Source of the DNA: Chlamydoabsidia padenii
Lineage: Eukaryota > Mucoromycota > Mucoromycetes > Mucorales > Cunninghamellaceae
Length of the DNA stretch: 64,000 bases
NCBI GenBank assembly: GCA_025330725.1
Contig: JAIWND010000032.1
Location: forward strand, 124,001 to 188,000
Direction: 5' to 3'
Of this stretch, positions 1 through 10,557 are shown one piece after another. The notes under the pieces were generated by a model. It saw nothing but the letters and a program-made list of their open reading frames with translations, was not told the DNA's origin and searched no databases. The position numbers and the translations under genes were made by a program. The first letter of the stretch is position 1, and each line of letters opens with the position of its first letter.

Positions 1-255
1 CCCTACCATTCATGGTAAGTAAACAATCTAACTATCAAATTGGACGAAAACTTAAAACCCCAACTTTGTTTAATAGAAATAGCCTCTGATATGCTCGGGT
101 ATTATACGGATCATTATGTCAAGAAATCATCGACGCCGGTGGTATCATCGAGCGTACCATCCACATCAGGAGCATCATCACCACAAGCTCAATCACCATA
201 CCATCCCGTCCATCCTCCACAACACAACAATCACACAACCAATCCACCTCTGTAA
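1..255 (+). CDS. 3' end of an unidentified protein (cut by window edge)
   Basis: Only the end of this gene is in the window. An exon ends at 14 with a GTAAGT donor at 15. A TTTAATAG acceptor ends at 76, and the last exon is 77-255, stopping with TAA at 253-255. The spliced frame reads PTIHEIASDMLGYYTDHY and then a Ser/Thr/Pro-rich tail of about 40 residues ending HTTNPPL. The tail is low complexity and gives no family. AATAAA-like signals follow near 345. I do not recognise the product. The short helical segment before the tail could end an alpha-helical domain, but that is a guess. Splice signals and frame continuity make the exon call reasonable. Confidence 0.5.
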
Positions 256-1076
256 TACATATATCTCTCATCCTTTAATACAATCACCATTTATAAGTTT
301 TAGCTAGACCTTTCTTCTCTTCTCTTTAACTTTTTTTACTGTATAATAAAGTTTTTTTTTTTTTTTATCTCATACTACCTTACTTTAACTTGATGTGCCC
401 CTGTTTTTATGAAATCAATAATAGGGGTAACTCTGCTTTAGATGGCAACCTTGATTGTTCACCAAAACCCTATGGTTTTGTGATAGTAGGTGTACAGTAT
501 ACAATATAATATGGGGGAACTAATATGATAAAATAGTTTACAAAAGGGGTCTACTTCCATTTACATGTTGACCAAAAGCGATCGACCTTGAGATGACTCT
601 AAACTGGTCACATGGACTTGTTGGAGTCTTGTACTAAATATATTCACTTATCGATCATAATCTTTTGTCTACCTGGACGATATATAGTTTGTACAGTTCA
701 ATCTATTGGAAGCATTCAGCCAACCTGATCCATTCATGCAGGGGGATAAAAATGATGTACGAGATTTTTAAATCCCGGTACTTTTTACAGTAAACTAGCA
801 GATCGATCATAAACCGAACCCATTCAATACTATTTGGATGCATTCAGTAGCAACTTATTGGTTGATTTTGGGGGCAAGATTAATGATACTGTGTTTCCGG
901 AATTACTTGTCGCTATAAAAGTCAGATTTGGAACGTAGCCAATCTATTTTGATAAATCCCCGAGCGTGATTGATCTACTGATTGCCTAAATCCACGTTTA
1001 TGCAAAACTTCAAATACTGACAGAAAGAATGATATATAAGGATTGAAGGAGAGAAGGGTGGATTTCCTATAAGTAG

Positions 1077-1161
1077 AATTCCGTGCGCTGCTGTCTTCCA
1101 TTTATGTATTTCATTCATCCCATCCCGATTTGATGGGTGGAATTACTAGGCGCACGGAATT
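1077..1161. repeat. Short inverted repeat AATTCCGTGCGC / GCGCACGGAATT
   Basis: AATTCCGTGCGC at 1077-1088 is matched perfectly by its reverse complement at 1150-1161, with 61 bases between. A second perfect pair, CCGACACAAG near 1229 and CTTGTGTCGG near 1264, lies just downstream inside the MITE-like copy. The structure resembles transposon ends or a cruciform, but no coding region goes with it. Confidence 0.6.
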
Positions 1162-1400
1162 TTGGTATTCGGCGTTTGAAATCGAAGCCTCCTTCCGTCG
1201 AAAAGGGCAGGTGAAAGCCATCGCTGACCGACACAAGGGTCTTAGAGCTTGACTTCTGCGGTGACTTGTGTCGGAAATATGCTATAGTGTCCACATCGCC
1301 ACTTTAATCATTAGCATCTGTTCATCATTGAGCCAGTAGTGTTCTTTCTAAAATTTCGTGCGCTTGGCATTTCCCTGGATGGATGGGAATCCTGTAAGCG
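1150..1400 (-). repeat. MITE-like dispersed repeat, copy 1
   Basis: Read on the minus strand, about 1290-1345 gives CACTACTG, then CTCAATGA, then GATGCTAATGATTAAAGTGG. This matches the core of the copies at 18195-18410 and 29434-29620 and of the units at 37535-38721. The distal part contains GACACAAG, which the 18.3 kb copy shares. There is no open reading frame. The boundaries are approximate; only the core is certain. Confidence 0.6.
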
Positions 1401-2079
1401 GAGGTTGATTTTTTTTTTCCTATGATAGAGTGACGGGTGAAGCTGGGTAGAGAGAAACTTTCACAAAACAGAGTAGGGTGAGTGCCTCTGCAAAAAGGGA
1501 GGCACGGGGAGAAGCTAAATGGAAAGAGGCTCCGCTACTCATGCCAAAACCAATACACTATAACAATGCCTGCCATGACCCAATCATTAAAAGACGCCCG
1601 TTATATCCCAATCTTAATCGCTATGCCAACACTTCTTTTTTGTTCCTGTTTCTTCCAGCTACACAATATCAATCATTATATTTTCAACACCTTTCCAATC
1701 AACTGTGACTCAACGTTTAATACACAAACTGTTATTTTATTCAAAGTTTTATGCATATTGGTGAGGTGGCGGCCCGAGCGAAGCGAAGAGTGGACGCTGG
1801 TTACTGTACTAAAACATAGAGTTAGTGGCTTGACTATAATACTGTCTTTGAATCGGAATGTAAAAGGCGCTGGATTGAGATGAATAGGATTCCTAGAGTG
1901 GGTGCCCCCGCAAAGACTGCGTATATAAATTTGGGCGGTTCCTTTTTTCCCTTCCATTTCTTGCCAATGTCTGAACCTACAACGAGTAACGAAGTCTCAA
2001 CTGACAAAGCTTTCACGCCCTCCATGATCATGCTCTCAAATCCACAAAAAACATAGTCTATAGTCAAGTTCTTCATACG

Positions 2080-2362
2080 TTTGAAAAAAATCTAGAGTCT
2101 TTTCACTATGATATGGCTTTCCTGCAAATTCACCTCTATCTACACGGCCCACCTAATTATATTTATCCCTATACCTGGCCCCAACTATACGCTCGCAGGA
2201 CGATGAGATTTGATTCATGCAAGTGAAAGCGGTATTTTAATTTCAGGTCCCGATTCTGCATGAACTTCCCAATCCAGCAAACCAAGTGTCGTTGCCAGGG
2301 GTATTCTAGGAGATGAGCAATTTACGTTTGAAAAAAAAAATCCAGAGTCTTTTCATTATGAC
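2080..2362 (-). repeat. Fragment of the Fanzor-like element (N-terminal coding segment), with duplicated edge
   Basis: Positions 2202-2362 are about 90% identical by eye to 35973-36136, which is the 5' part of the Fanzor-like pseudogene. On the minus strand both copies keep the open frame GKFMQNRDLKLK, then Y/H, R, F/L, HLHESNLI. Several of the differences fall in third codon positions, as expected if the copies were once coding. The edge (GTTTGAAAAAA, then AGAGTCTTTTCA) also appears separately at 2080-2117. Beyond the LI residues the frame is lost, so this is a truncated copy. Confidence 0.6.
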
Positions 2363-3623
2363 ATGGCTCCCATAGCCCACCCAACAACCCCTGATAATGC
2401 AGGTTCAAATCCAGATTCATGCAAATACACGGCGCACCTAATCATATTCACCCCCACACCTGGCCCTGACTCCACGATCGTCATAGCCCAATCACATACA
2501 AACGCCCATCATTGCCCAATCATTAAAAGATGCCAGTTAGAGCCCAACAAGGGACGCCAGTCGGCGACCTCCGGTCGTTTATTGAGCTTAAAAAAATTGT
2601 ATCATATCATATCTATAATCTAAACTAAAGGTAAGTAAAATTATACTGTATATGGTTTCCAGTAAGACAATCATCAAAGCGGGAGATGGAATGGTGAATA
2701 TATTTATGAAGGTCCTTGTGAGTCACCATATTGCAAGCTTGAAGATAGCGTACCAGAGTCCAATAGTGCTTCTCTCTTGATCGAGTAAATTATCTTGGAC
2801 CAAGATTGTTGGATTGATTGATTTGATCTATTTCAGTAAACCATATTTTTTTGTGGTTTATTAAGATGTCTTGACTACGTTGAGTGTGCTTGATGTCACA
2901 TCTAATTTTTATAAATGTGCTTGTAGACTATTGCGATGTGTGTGCTTGTTGAGGATCCAATATCAACGGTACCAGTTTCTACAGGTTCAATCATGTCCCT
3001 CGTGTACAAAAAGTACGAATAACAAAAAAATGGTAGTAATTTCATATAATTCACTTTTTTTTTTCAACACGTTACCTGAAGGCCAAAGACTTGACATATA
3101 CAATTGGAAGTAGCCTATTTCTTTCGCACCCACAAGGCAGCAGCATCAGGAAGCTTGTGCATCACCACAACACCAACCTACTACATACTGGAGCACATGT
3201 ATCATAGCCAAGGAAAGCTACTTAGCGATAAAAAAAAATAAGCCGAGGACAGCCAGAAAAAGGTAATGTCTTGTATCAGCATCTTGTACCAATATCATTC
3301 GACACACGACTGACTACTTCCCTTTCTTTGTCGGTACAGTCCCCACACATAATGCGCGCCAACATTGTTTGCAATCAAGATGGATTATAAAAAATTTCAA
3401 GATGTACACATGTATTTAAAAATCTGCAGTGTGACTCTTCAATTACCGCCAGGACTTACAGTATTTAATTGAAACTCCAGGTTGATCAAAAAAATCCCGA
3501 CATTTGCTTTTTTGAAAATCCAACATCAAAGGTGTTATGGCCTGTGAATAAAATTATTAAATTGCCGACTGTCATTCCTCTCACAAAAAAGGAGAGATCT
3601 GGTCAAACTTTCAATTTTTCTCT

Positions 3624-3659
<36 letters not shown>

Positions 3660-3800
3660 CTTTCTCTTCCCTGCTTATCATTTACATCCTTATTATTTAT
3701 TTCTAATAGTCCATATCTTTATCCAACAACTTTGTATATATTAAACCTCTCAACACTACTTTACTCTTTACTCTTCTTTTTAATTGTCATATTACCTCGT

Positions 3801-4601
3801 ATGAACAATCAGCTCACTCCTCGAAATTCTCTTCGCTTCTCTTTGGCTTCTTGTGCTACGGAAGATAGTGTTGATTCTGCCGGTATTGCGACTCCTTTAG
3901 ATGCATCACCATGCCCTCAACGGAATGTTACCTTGCCCATCATTAATCCAGCAGAACAAGACTCTCCTTATCTCACTCGATTCCAAATACCTGACGTCGC
4001 TGCTGTAGTAGGTCGACATCGCCACCGAAATCAAGACAACATCTCATCTGCACCAAGATTTATCAGAATCATTCAAACCCAAGACCTATCTCCACCTCCA
4101 TCAACCACCCAAGCTCAAATTATACCCAAGACCCGAGCGGATCAACCTTGTCAACCAAAGCAGCAAAAGGATCACAACACACAGATGGAACAAACAGAAA
4201 CTGAACAACTACAGGTGGAACATCAACAGGACGTTTGCGGAAAGTTTAAATGGCCACGTATAAAACGCATTTTATCAAGCTCCTCTTTATCTTCTACCTC
4301 GATTGATCCTTCTGTCGACTCTCATCGGCATCACACGAGAAAAAAACCAGCATCATCTCGGGGTGGTGTTATGACTCACTTGTCTTCTTTGGTCCATAAT
4401 TCCATGCGTTTGACGAATGCTACGGTGGTAATGGATGAACAACGACAACAGCAAAACATTAATCGGACGACCTCTTCTACTAATACATCAACATCATTAT
4501 CCTCGCCAAAACAAAATACGACAAGATCAACGCCGTCAACACAGAAATGGTTTAGTAAAAGCAAATCAAGAGTGGCTCCTCATCATTGTCCTGTGCCATG
4601 A
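3801..4601 (+). CDS. Ser/Thr/Gln-rich hypothetical protein
   Basis: This is an intronless open frame of 266 residues from ATG 3801 to TGA 4599-4601. An upstream in-frame TTG could extend the frame, but 3801 is the first ATG and follows a pyrimidine-rich leader with a long T run, which is typical of promoters in this window. The protein is mostly low complexity: Ser/Thr clusters, a Gln/Glu-rich middle and an Asn/Thr-rich C-terminal part. The segment FKWPRIKRILSSSSLSS near the centre is basic and could be a phosphorylation or docking site. AATAAAAATAAA at about 4702 fits a poly(A) signal. No known domain is visible and no function can be assigned. Confidence 0.6.
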   Translation: MNNQLTPRNSLRFSLASCATEDSVDSAGIATPLDASPCPQRNVTLPIINPAEQDSPYLTRFQIPDVAAVVGRHRHRNQDNISSAPRFIRIIQTQDLSPPPSTTQAQIIPKTRADQPCQPKQQKDHNTQMEQTETEQLQVEHQQDVCGKFKWPRIKRILSSSSLSSTSIDPSVDSHRHHTRKKPASSRGGVMTHLSSLVHNSMRLTNATVVMDEQRQQQNINRTTSSTNTSTSLSSPKQNTTRSTPSTQKWFSKSKSRVAPHHCPVP

Positions 4602-4916
4602 ACCATCCTTCTAGGTATAGATAGTTTAGTCATATTTTGTAGATATTATGGTACTAGTTATAGTTTGTCATTTACTTTTTGATACATTATGTATCTCATT
4701 TAATAAAAATAAACAATCGAGACCCTATGTCTTTTTGCTTTCAATAGTATGACTTACATACTTCAAGTGATATGACTGAATATGCACAGCGCATTATAAA
4801 ATATGGAACCGTCCTGAATTCGAATACCGATTGGAGCCAGAAATAGTCACGTGACTTATTTTCGAACACCGACGTTGTGGTTTATATAGTACATTGCAAT
4901 TTTCTTTCCATTAAGG

Positions 4917-4987
4917 GCGCGGTTGGTTAAGTGGTATAATCTTCGCCTGCCACGCGAAGGGCCGGGGTTCGATTCCCCGACCGCGCA
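4917..4987 (+). tRNA. tRNA-Gly (anticodon GCC)
   Basis: This 71-nt gene has acceptor stem halves GCGCGGT (4917-4923) and ACCGCGC (4980-4986), with discriminator A at 4987. The anticodon loop CTGCCAC is closed by TTCGC/GCGAA and gives anticodon GCC. Box A (TGGTTAAGTGG) and box B (GGTTCGATTCC) are both present. A T-rich stretch follows immediately and fits RNA polymerase III termination. There is no intron. Confidence 0.95.
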
Positions 4988-7070
4988 TTTTTGCATTTTT
5001 GAAATCGGAATTTAAATATTAAAAAGTGTCGTTTGAACTATAAGACGAGTATTCCTTTTATATATCAGGTGAAGAATAAGGTTTTTATTAAAAGTAAAGT
5101 ACACATATATATATACTATTCTATTATCGGAGTCTATGGCTGAATTGGTTATATCGAAGCATCTAGATGTTAAAAGATTTATCGAGAGAGAAAGAAGAGA
5201 AAGGAGAAAGAGACAAAAAGAAATTTCCAGATTGATATCTATTTTTCCAGAGAAAATCACTTTTTATCTCCGACAAAAGTGACGGAGGGGAGGAGAAGAG
5301 TTTCAAAGATTAATTGAAAGTGTTACGGCTAAATGTGTATGGATTTAGGTAACGTGGGTGTGTTTTTGTGGTTTTTGTGTTTTTATATGAGTGTTGTAGA
5401 TATGTTATTATCTTTAGATAATGTAAATTTGCGTTTATAGAGTCCAAATAGGAAATTCAGGTACCAGTCAAAGTGTGCTTGGTTCGGCGGTTAAATTGAT
5501 TTTCTTTTCTCTCTTGTAGAGATGGATTGATTCAAGTAGATCGTTTGAGTTTAAAAAGTAGTGAGCACCAGAATATTTGTGGTTAATATTCAACCTTTGA
5601 AGTAAATTAATAAAATAAAATAAAGTCAAGACTTATAGTCTGAAGTAATAAAATAAAGGACTTCTATATCAATGATAGAGTCAAAAACAAATCAAGTTTC
5701 TATATAGATGATAGAAACAAAGTAAAATAAGACAGTAGTTTTGGTGGATCAAGGTCCTTTGTACTGAATTTTATATAAAAGGGTTGAGTAAATAATATAT
5801 TATACTTATAAACTAAAAAAGAATAAATTGTGGGGAAAGATGGGGTATTTATACTAAATTATGAAATAAGGGGTAATTATATGTAAGGTGGCGGTCATGG
5901 CGGTGAGTACGGTAGAAAATGTGAAGACAGTAAGTGCGGCAAAAAAATTATGAGAAGCCAGAAAAAAAATATAGATTAAAAAAAAATATAGATTATTGGG
6001 TCGCCCAACCCAAAGCAGCACTAACGCCAAAGATGGCTTGCAGGAAATCGTCCATATTAGGCCCGAAATTTTGTGCCTCAGGCTCAACAAAAGATAATGT
6101 TGCGGCTATAACTGGTTGCATCAGAATCTTTTTTGTAAGATTCAACCTTTAAGATGTACTTGATAAAAGAGAGGAAAAGAAAAAGATCAACCGAGGCAAA
6201 TCGGGATTTGAAAATATAATAAAAAAGAGGCTCTTGAACCAAAGTAAGAGCAGTAATGGCAGAAGTTACACTTGTTAAGTAACTTGGTAATAAGATAGGT
6301 AGCTTGTAATAAAGACCTTTTGATTTTTATTGTTCAAGTTTTTATTTATTGAGATACTATTAAACTAAAGAAAAATGAAATGAACTCAATTGAAAAAATG
6401 TGATATTTATACTAATTGTGAATTCAGGGGTAAGGGTAACCATAAGATAGATCTTGGCTAGGGTAGTCATGAAGATATTGTATATATAATAGCCAAAAAC
6501 TAGTAGATCATGGTCAGGGTGACCATGAACTAGATATTGGCGAGGGTTTGATTTTCATTCGCCGATTACAATTTAATATTGGTCAAGGTCAAAGAGCTCA
6601 TTCCCAACAAAAGTCATACTAAGAATGTCTACGCGTTTCTATTTTTAAAATATGGGGATGATCACGTTAACATATCATGTTTATTCTCGGTCATTGCGTA
6701 TTTGGGAAAAGTAATGCTTGTTCTTTGGAGATGGTCCACCTCCAGTTTCAGCAGTACTATGAATTGAAGAAGGTGCTTACTTGAAACCCCTATGACCACC
6801 GAATCGGCCAAGTACTTGATTTTTAAAGTATCATCCAATTGATGGGTAGCTTTTCTTGTGTTTTTACGAATGCATGAAACATTCGGATAACCCTCTCGGC
6901 GTCGGCGTTTTAAAATGAACCGCCTTCTGACTTTTTTCTTTTTCCTTTTTTTCAATTCTTTCTTTCTTCTTACTCCTCCTCCTCCTTTTATATTTAACTT
7001 CTCATTCATGTAATAAATATGCCTAGTCCTGCCCTTGTGACACTACTCATTCAATCACGGTAAAGAATCC
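4988..7070. other. AT-rich intergenic DNA with decayed repeats
   Basis: No gene is visible. Two segments resemble each other: 5838-5876 and 6396-6433, sharing TATTTATACTAA and a GGGGTAA end. Two further imperfect copies of TATATNNATGATAGA occur near 5664 and 5701. These look like remains of a degenerate transposable element. The word CGGGATTT occurs at 6202. The last 200 bases before 7071 are pyrimidine-rich and probably hold the promoter of the CorA-like gene. Confidence 0.5.
5135..5190 (+). other. tRNA 5'-half-like sequence (box A only)
   Basis: AGTCTATGGCTGAATTGG matches the 5' half of a tRNA, including a perfect box A consensus (TGGCTGAATTGG). It is followed by an anticodon-loop-like ATGTTAA (GTT, Asn). 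The anticodon stem does not pair and there is no box B or 3' acceptor, so it cannot be a working tRNA. It may be a decayed tRNA-Asn or the head of a tRNA-derived repeat. Confidence 0.3.
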
Positions 7071-8678
7071 ATGGACCATTCTTGTCGGTCTCGACACTTA
7101 CCCAAGTCTACGACTTCTAATTCTCACCGACAACATGCTCAATACTCTACTGACAACACACTAGACGACACGATTGTAGAGAAAGCTGTGTTACATCACC
7201 ACGATGACCATCAAGATAAAGTATATGATTCAATGGGTCAAACTAACTCTCTTGTATTCGATAATAAATCCGACAAACTAAAGGCAAGACAATCGATTGG
7301 GGCGCTACTATCAAGAAAAACCAGCAAGCACAATGACTTGATCCAGGTAGGTCAAAATTGCGTAAACTAAATGATATAATAAGATGGGCCCTAACTTTAA
7401 CACTAAAGGAAACTAGCGACTTTTCATTATCTGAAGCAGGCCTCTATCATATATATCTGACACAAGAAAATGAAAATTTGGTGCCTGGACAACAATTACT
7501 CTCTGAAGACCAAAGACAATATCTGGCAACAATACTGGAAACGACTGGGTGGTGGGTAGACTGTTTAAAGCCGAACATTAAAGAAATGCACATCCTGTCC
7601 AAGTTACTCCAAATACATCCATTAACAATCCAAGACATCCTCTCCAACGATTCTTGTGAAAAAATCGAACTCTTTCCAAACTACACCTTTGTCTCAATCA
7701 GCGGCTTCAACATAGATCAAGAAACCAATCATCTCCGTCCTTACAACTTTTACAATCTGGTTTTTAAAAAGGGGCTACTCACCTTTTACTTCTCACCATC
7801 TCCTCATCCTGCTCGTATTCGTCGCCGATTGAATCGCATCAAACAGAATATGCTTATTGTGCCTGACTGGATTCATTATGCTCTCATTGACGATGTGACC
7901 GATAGCTTTGCTCCCATCATCACCCAGATCGAACTGGAAACGATCTCTATTGACGAACTATCTTTGGTTTTACACAAGTCTGAACGATTCGATATGTTGA
8001 AACGGATCAGTCGCTGTCGGAAACGAACTGCTCAAGTGTCACGACTCCTTACCACAAAGGCTGATGTCATGAAGAGTCTGATCAAGCGCTATGATGACAA
8101 GTGGCAACGTGCTGGTGGATATGGTGCCTTGTTGGTGGATAATGACTCGAAGAAGGTGACGGCCCTGAAAACTTTGAACGAAGTTCTGCTCCATCTGGGT
8201 GATATTCAAGGTAAAACATGTGATCGATAATGATAATTAGTAGTTATTCATTACTTTTATTCATATTTAATATTGTAGATCATTTGATAACCATGTTGCA
8301 AAACATCAATCATTACAACCGAATACTGGCCAGGGCGCATATCAACTATCTTGCTCAAGTAAATGTGGATCTATCATTAACCTACCGAACAACAAATACT
8401 GTGATGAATCGATTGACCTTTCTTGGCACCGTTTTTATCCCTATTATCTTTGTTGCAGGTCTCTGGGGCATGAACGTCCAGGTAATTCTAATACAACCAA
8501 CCCCGCCCAAAAAAAGGAAGTTACTTACGCCACCCTCTTCCTTTTTTTTTTTTTTGCCATCTAATAGGTTCCTGGACAAAGTTATTTAGATGACATCTGG
8601 TTCCACTGGATAGTCATTGGAATGATTGGCTACTCTACTCTTGTAACATACTTTGGACACCGGTGGAAAGTATTATAG
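7071..8678 (+). CDS. CorA-family Mg2+ transporter (Alr/Mnr2-like)
   Basis: Four exons (7071-7346, 7409-8210, 8279-8481, 8568-8678) give 463 residues. The cytosolic part contains family signatures GWWVDCLKP, HPLTIQDIL, LTFYFSPSPHPARIRRR and DWIHYALIDDVTDSFAP, typical of fungal Alr1/Mnr2 proteins. The C-terminal end has two membrane helices. The first is followed by the selectivity motif GMN, here GMNVQVPGQ, split by the last intron. CorA proteins work as pentameric Mg2+ channels; Mnr2-type members release Mg2+ from the vacuole and Alr-type members import it at the plasma membrane. The N-terminal 92 residues are polar and unconserved. It is short for Alr1/Mnr2, which have longer N-terminal extensions, so the location is undecided. 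A poly(A) signal (AATAAA) lies near 8761. Confidence 0.9.
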
Positions 8679-9228
8679 CATACATAGTAGAAATATCATA
8701 TATCTAGTTTAGTTTATTCCCTCTCCCCCACCTCTCTTCTTTATTTATAACTTTTATGCCAATAAAAATGTTTTAAAGATTTATACATGAGCAATGCCTT
8801 TTACGGCTGGGGAATGATAGGAATTATTCCTCGATCTACTTGCATCGAAATTAAGGGGACATATTTTTTAAATCCCGCCGTACTACACCAGACTTGATTC
8901 ATGCAAACGCTACTATAATCTCTCCCGTCCATTTTGATAGTTATGCAGCCAATTGTTCCCTGCTTTGGCTTTTAAAGGATTACATAAAAGCAGGATTACC
9001 CTTGATCAAGGTCCTACTCCTTCCCGCGCCAAGGATCAAACAAGTGAGGTAAAATTGGCATAGTACATTTTCAACCCCCCCCCGATGGCCAACACACTAT
9101 TTGGCTAATGATATAAAATATGAGATATGACTTTATTTTTAATACATATGAGTAAAGACAACAAGAGGAAGTGATAAAAAGATAAATATACTAAGGGATC
9201 AAAGTGGATGTAAATGTGTTATGCTAAT
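8679..9228. other. Convergent intergenic region
   Basis: This lies between the 3' ends of the CorA-like gene and IMP4. It contains TTTTTTAAATCCCGCC ending at 8879, followed about 20 bases later by GATTCATGCAA, a pairing also seen near 2.2 and 36.0 kb. No gene is seen. Confidence 0.5.
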
Positions 9229-10557
9229 CTAGAGTTCCGCCCGTTTACCAGCAGTTCGAGTGAAGGATGATAATTGCCATTCAACATCTGCATCAGTGAG
9301 ATCAACCGTACCCAGTCTAATTTCATATGCGCGCAGTTCAAATCGAGGTCCTACTTCCGCCAGTTCGACATCCTTCCCAGTTTTAACAAATACATGGTGT
9401 CTAATATATATATATATATAAAACCAAGTTAGCTATTTGTACATGTCAAATGTTATGAAGGAGTCAATTACCTGTAGGAGATAAAGTCATTGTCGTTGGC
9501 AAAAGTCATGACACGTTTACTATCTTCTTTTGGTACTGGGAATAGATATTTCAAAATATTGGTTATCTATATATATATATATATATATACAAGGAAGATG
9601 AGTATCATGATCTATCTGTGTTTTTCCCTTACTTACACGATGACCAAGTTTTGAATTAAAGTTGTCGAATATTAAATGAGGGAATGCTTCTGATACTGTG
9701 CCTTGATCCTTGATATCATGTCGCAAAACCACGTTGTGTAATGAGAAGTAAGCAGTTGGGCCATAAGGAAAATGACATACTACCATACCATCTATTCATA
9801 TGTTGATTAGTTAGTCACTGCTACTATTGTTGTCCATATGCTGTACTTACCAGGTTTACCCCGATGCTCGTGTAGGATGATAAGATCTGATACTTCGTTG
9901 GTCCGACAAGCTTCCACGATTTCCTTCATAACATGATTACCACGGTTAATACGTTGAGAGTTGGGAAAAACCAAGCGCATTTCCTAATTCAATAACAACA
10001 ATAACCATTAATAAGTATATAACATCCACCTTGTGAAGTAAACCCTATCCTACCTTTGAGAATTGTTGTAACCGACTACTGGGATCACGAGAGGTGGTGA
10101 TAAGAATCTTTGGATCGAAGACGCCTGCCCGAGCATATTCATCGTCAGCATGTGTAGTGGGTTCTAGTTAAAAGAAAAGAAAGGAAAGTTGTTAGCATAA
10201 AGTGGGTTCCTATTCACTGTACGTACCTGATTGAGCTTGATCGAAGGGAAGATCAGAGCGCATTTCGTCCCCAGCGTTTCGTAATTCGGTAGGAATAGGT
10301 TGTCCCTCTATAAATGAACCAGAATATATTAGTAAGTATATTACACATTTTAGAGGTACTGTTGTTTTCAACTTACTTTCAATGGCTTCCTTGATCCGTT
10401 GCTTACGATCATAAATCGTTCGTTCTTTGGATTCAAGAGACTTTTTATATAAGTATTCCCTTCGCAAACGTGTGTTTTTACGAATCTATAGTAATAAAAA
10501 AAAAAGAATAATGAGTAACCGTTAGAGTGATGCTTGTCGAAGAATGCATATTACCAT
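9229..10557 (-). CDS. IMP4: IMP4, U3 snoRNP protein (Brix domain)
   Basis: Eight exons on the minus strand (10557-10555, 10485-10377, 10307-10227, 10163-10054, 9983-9851, 9791-9637, 9566-9472, 9400-9229) give 285 residues. The first exon is only the ATG, followed directly by a GTAATA donor. The N-terminus ([18 protein letters not shown]) and the Brix-domain signatures [64 protein letters not shown] and [16 protein letters not shown] match Imp4. The C-terminal [14 protein letters not shown] also fits. Imp4 acts with Imp3 and Mpp10 in the U3 snoRNP, helping U3 pair with pre-rRNA during 18S rRNA maturation in the nucleolus. The length is normal for the family. The identification is secure. Confidence 0.95.

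Larger units (their letters stand above)
256..3800. other. Gene-poor intergenic DNA with repeat fragments
   Basis: I see no convincing gene here. Open frames are short and lack domains. The stretch holds a copy of the dispersed MITE-like family (about 1150-1400), a fragment of the Fanzor-like coding repeat (2202-2362) with a shorter piece of its edge at 2080-2126, and local duplications. One duplicated phrase, CCCAATCATTAAAAGA, occurs near 1580 and 2515. Another, CACCTAAT followed by TATTYAYCCC, occurs near 2145 and 2440. A 33-base T run (3627-3659) lies in the promoter of the next gene. Confidence 0.6.

Noticed and set aside
2402..2412. GGTTCAAATCC, a box B-like word
   Set aside because: No box A at the right distance and no acceptor stem can be folded, so it is not a tRNA.
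3732..3800. N-terminal extension (hydrophobic, signal-peptide-like) of the protein at 3801
   Set aside because: The extension begins at TTG and its hydrophobicity comes from pyrimidine-rich leader DNA; the first ATG is 3801.
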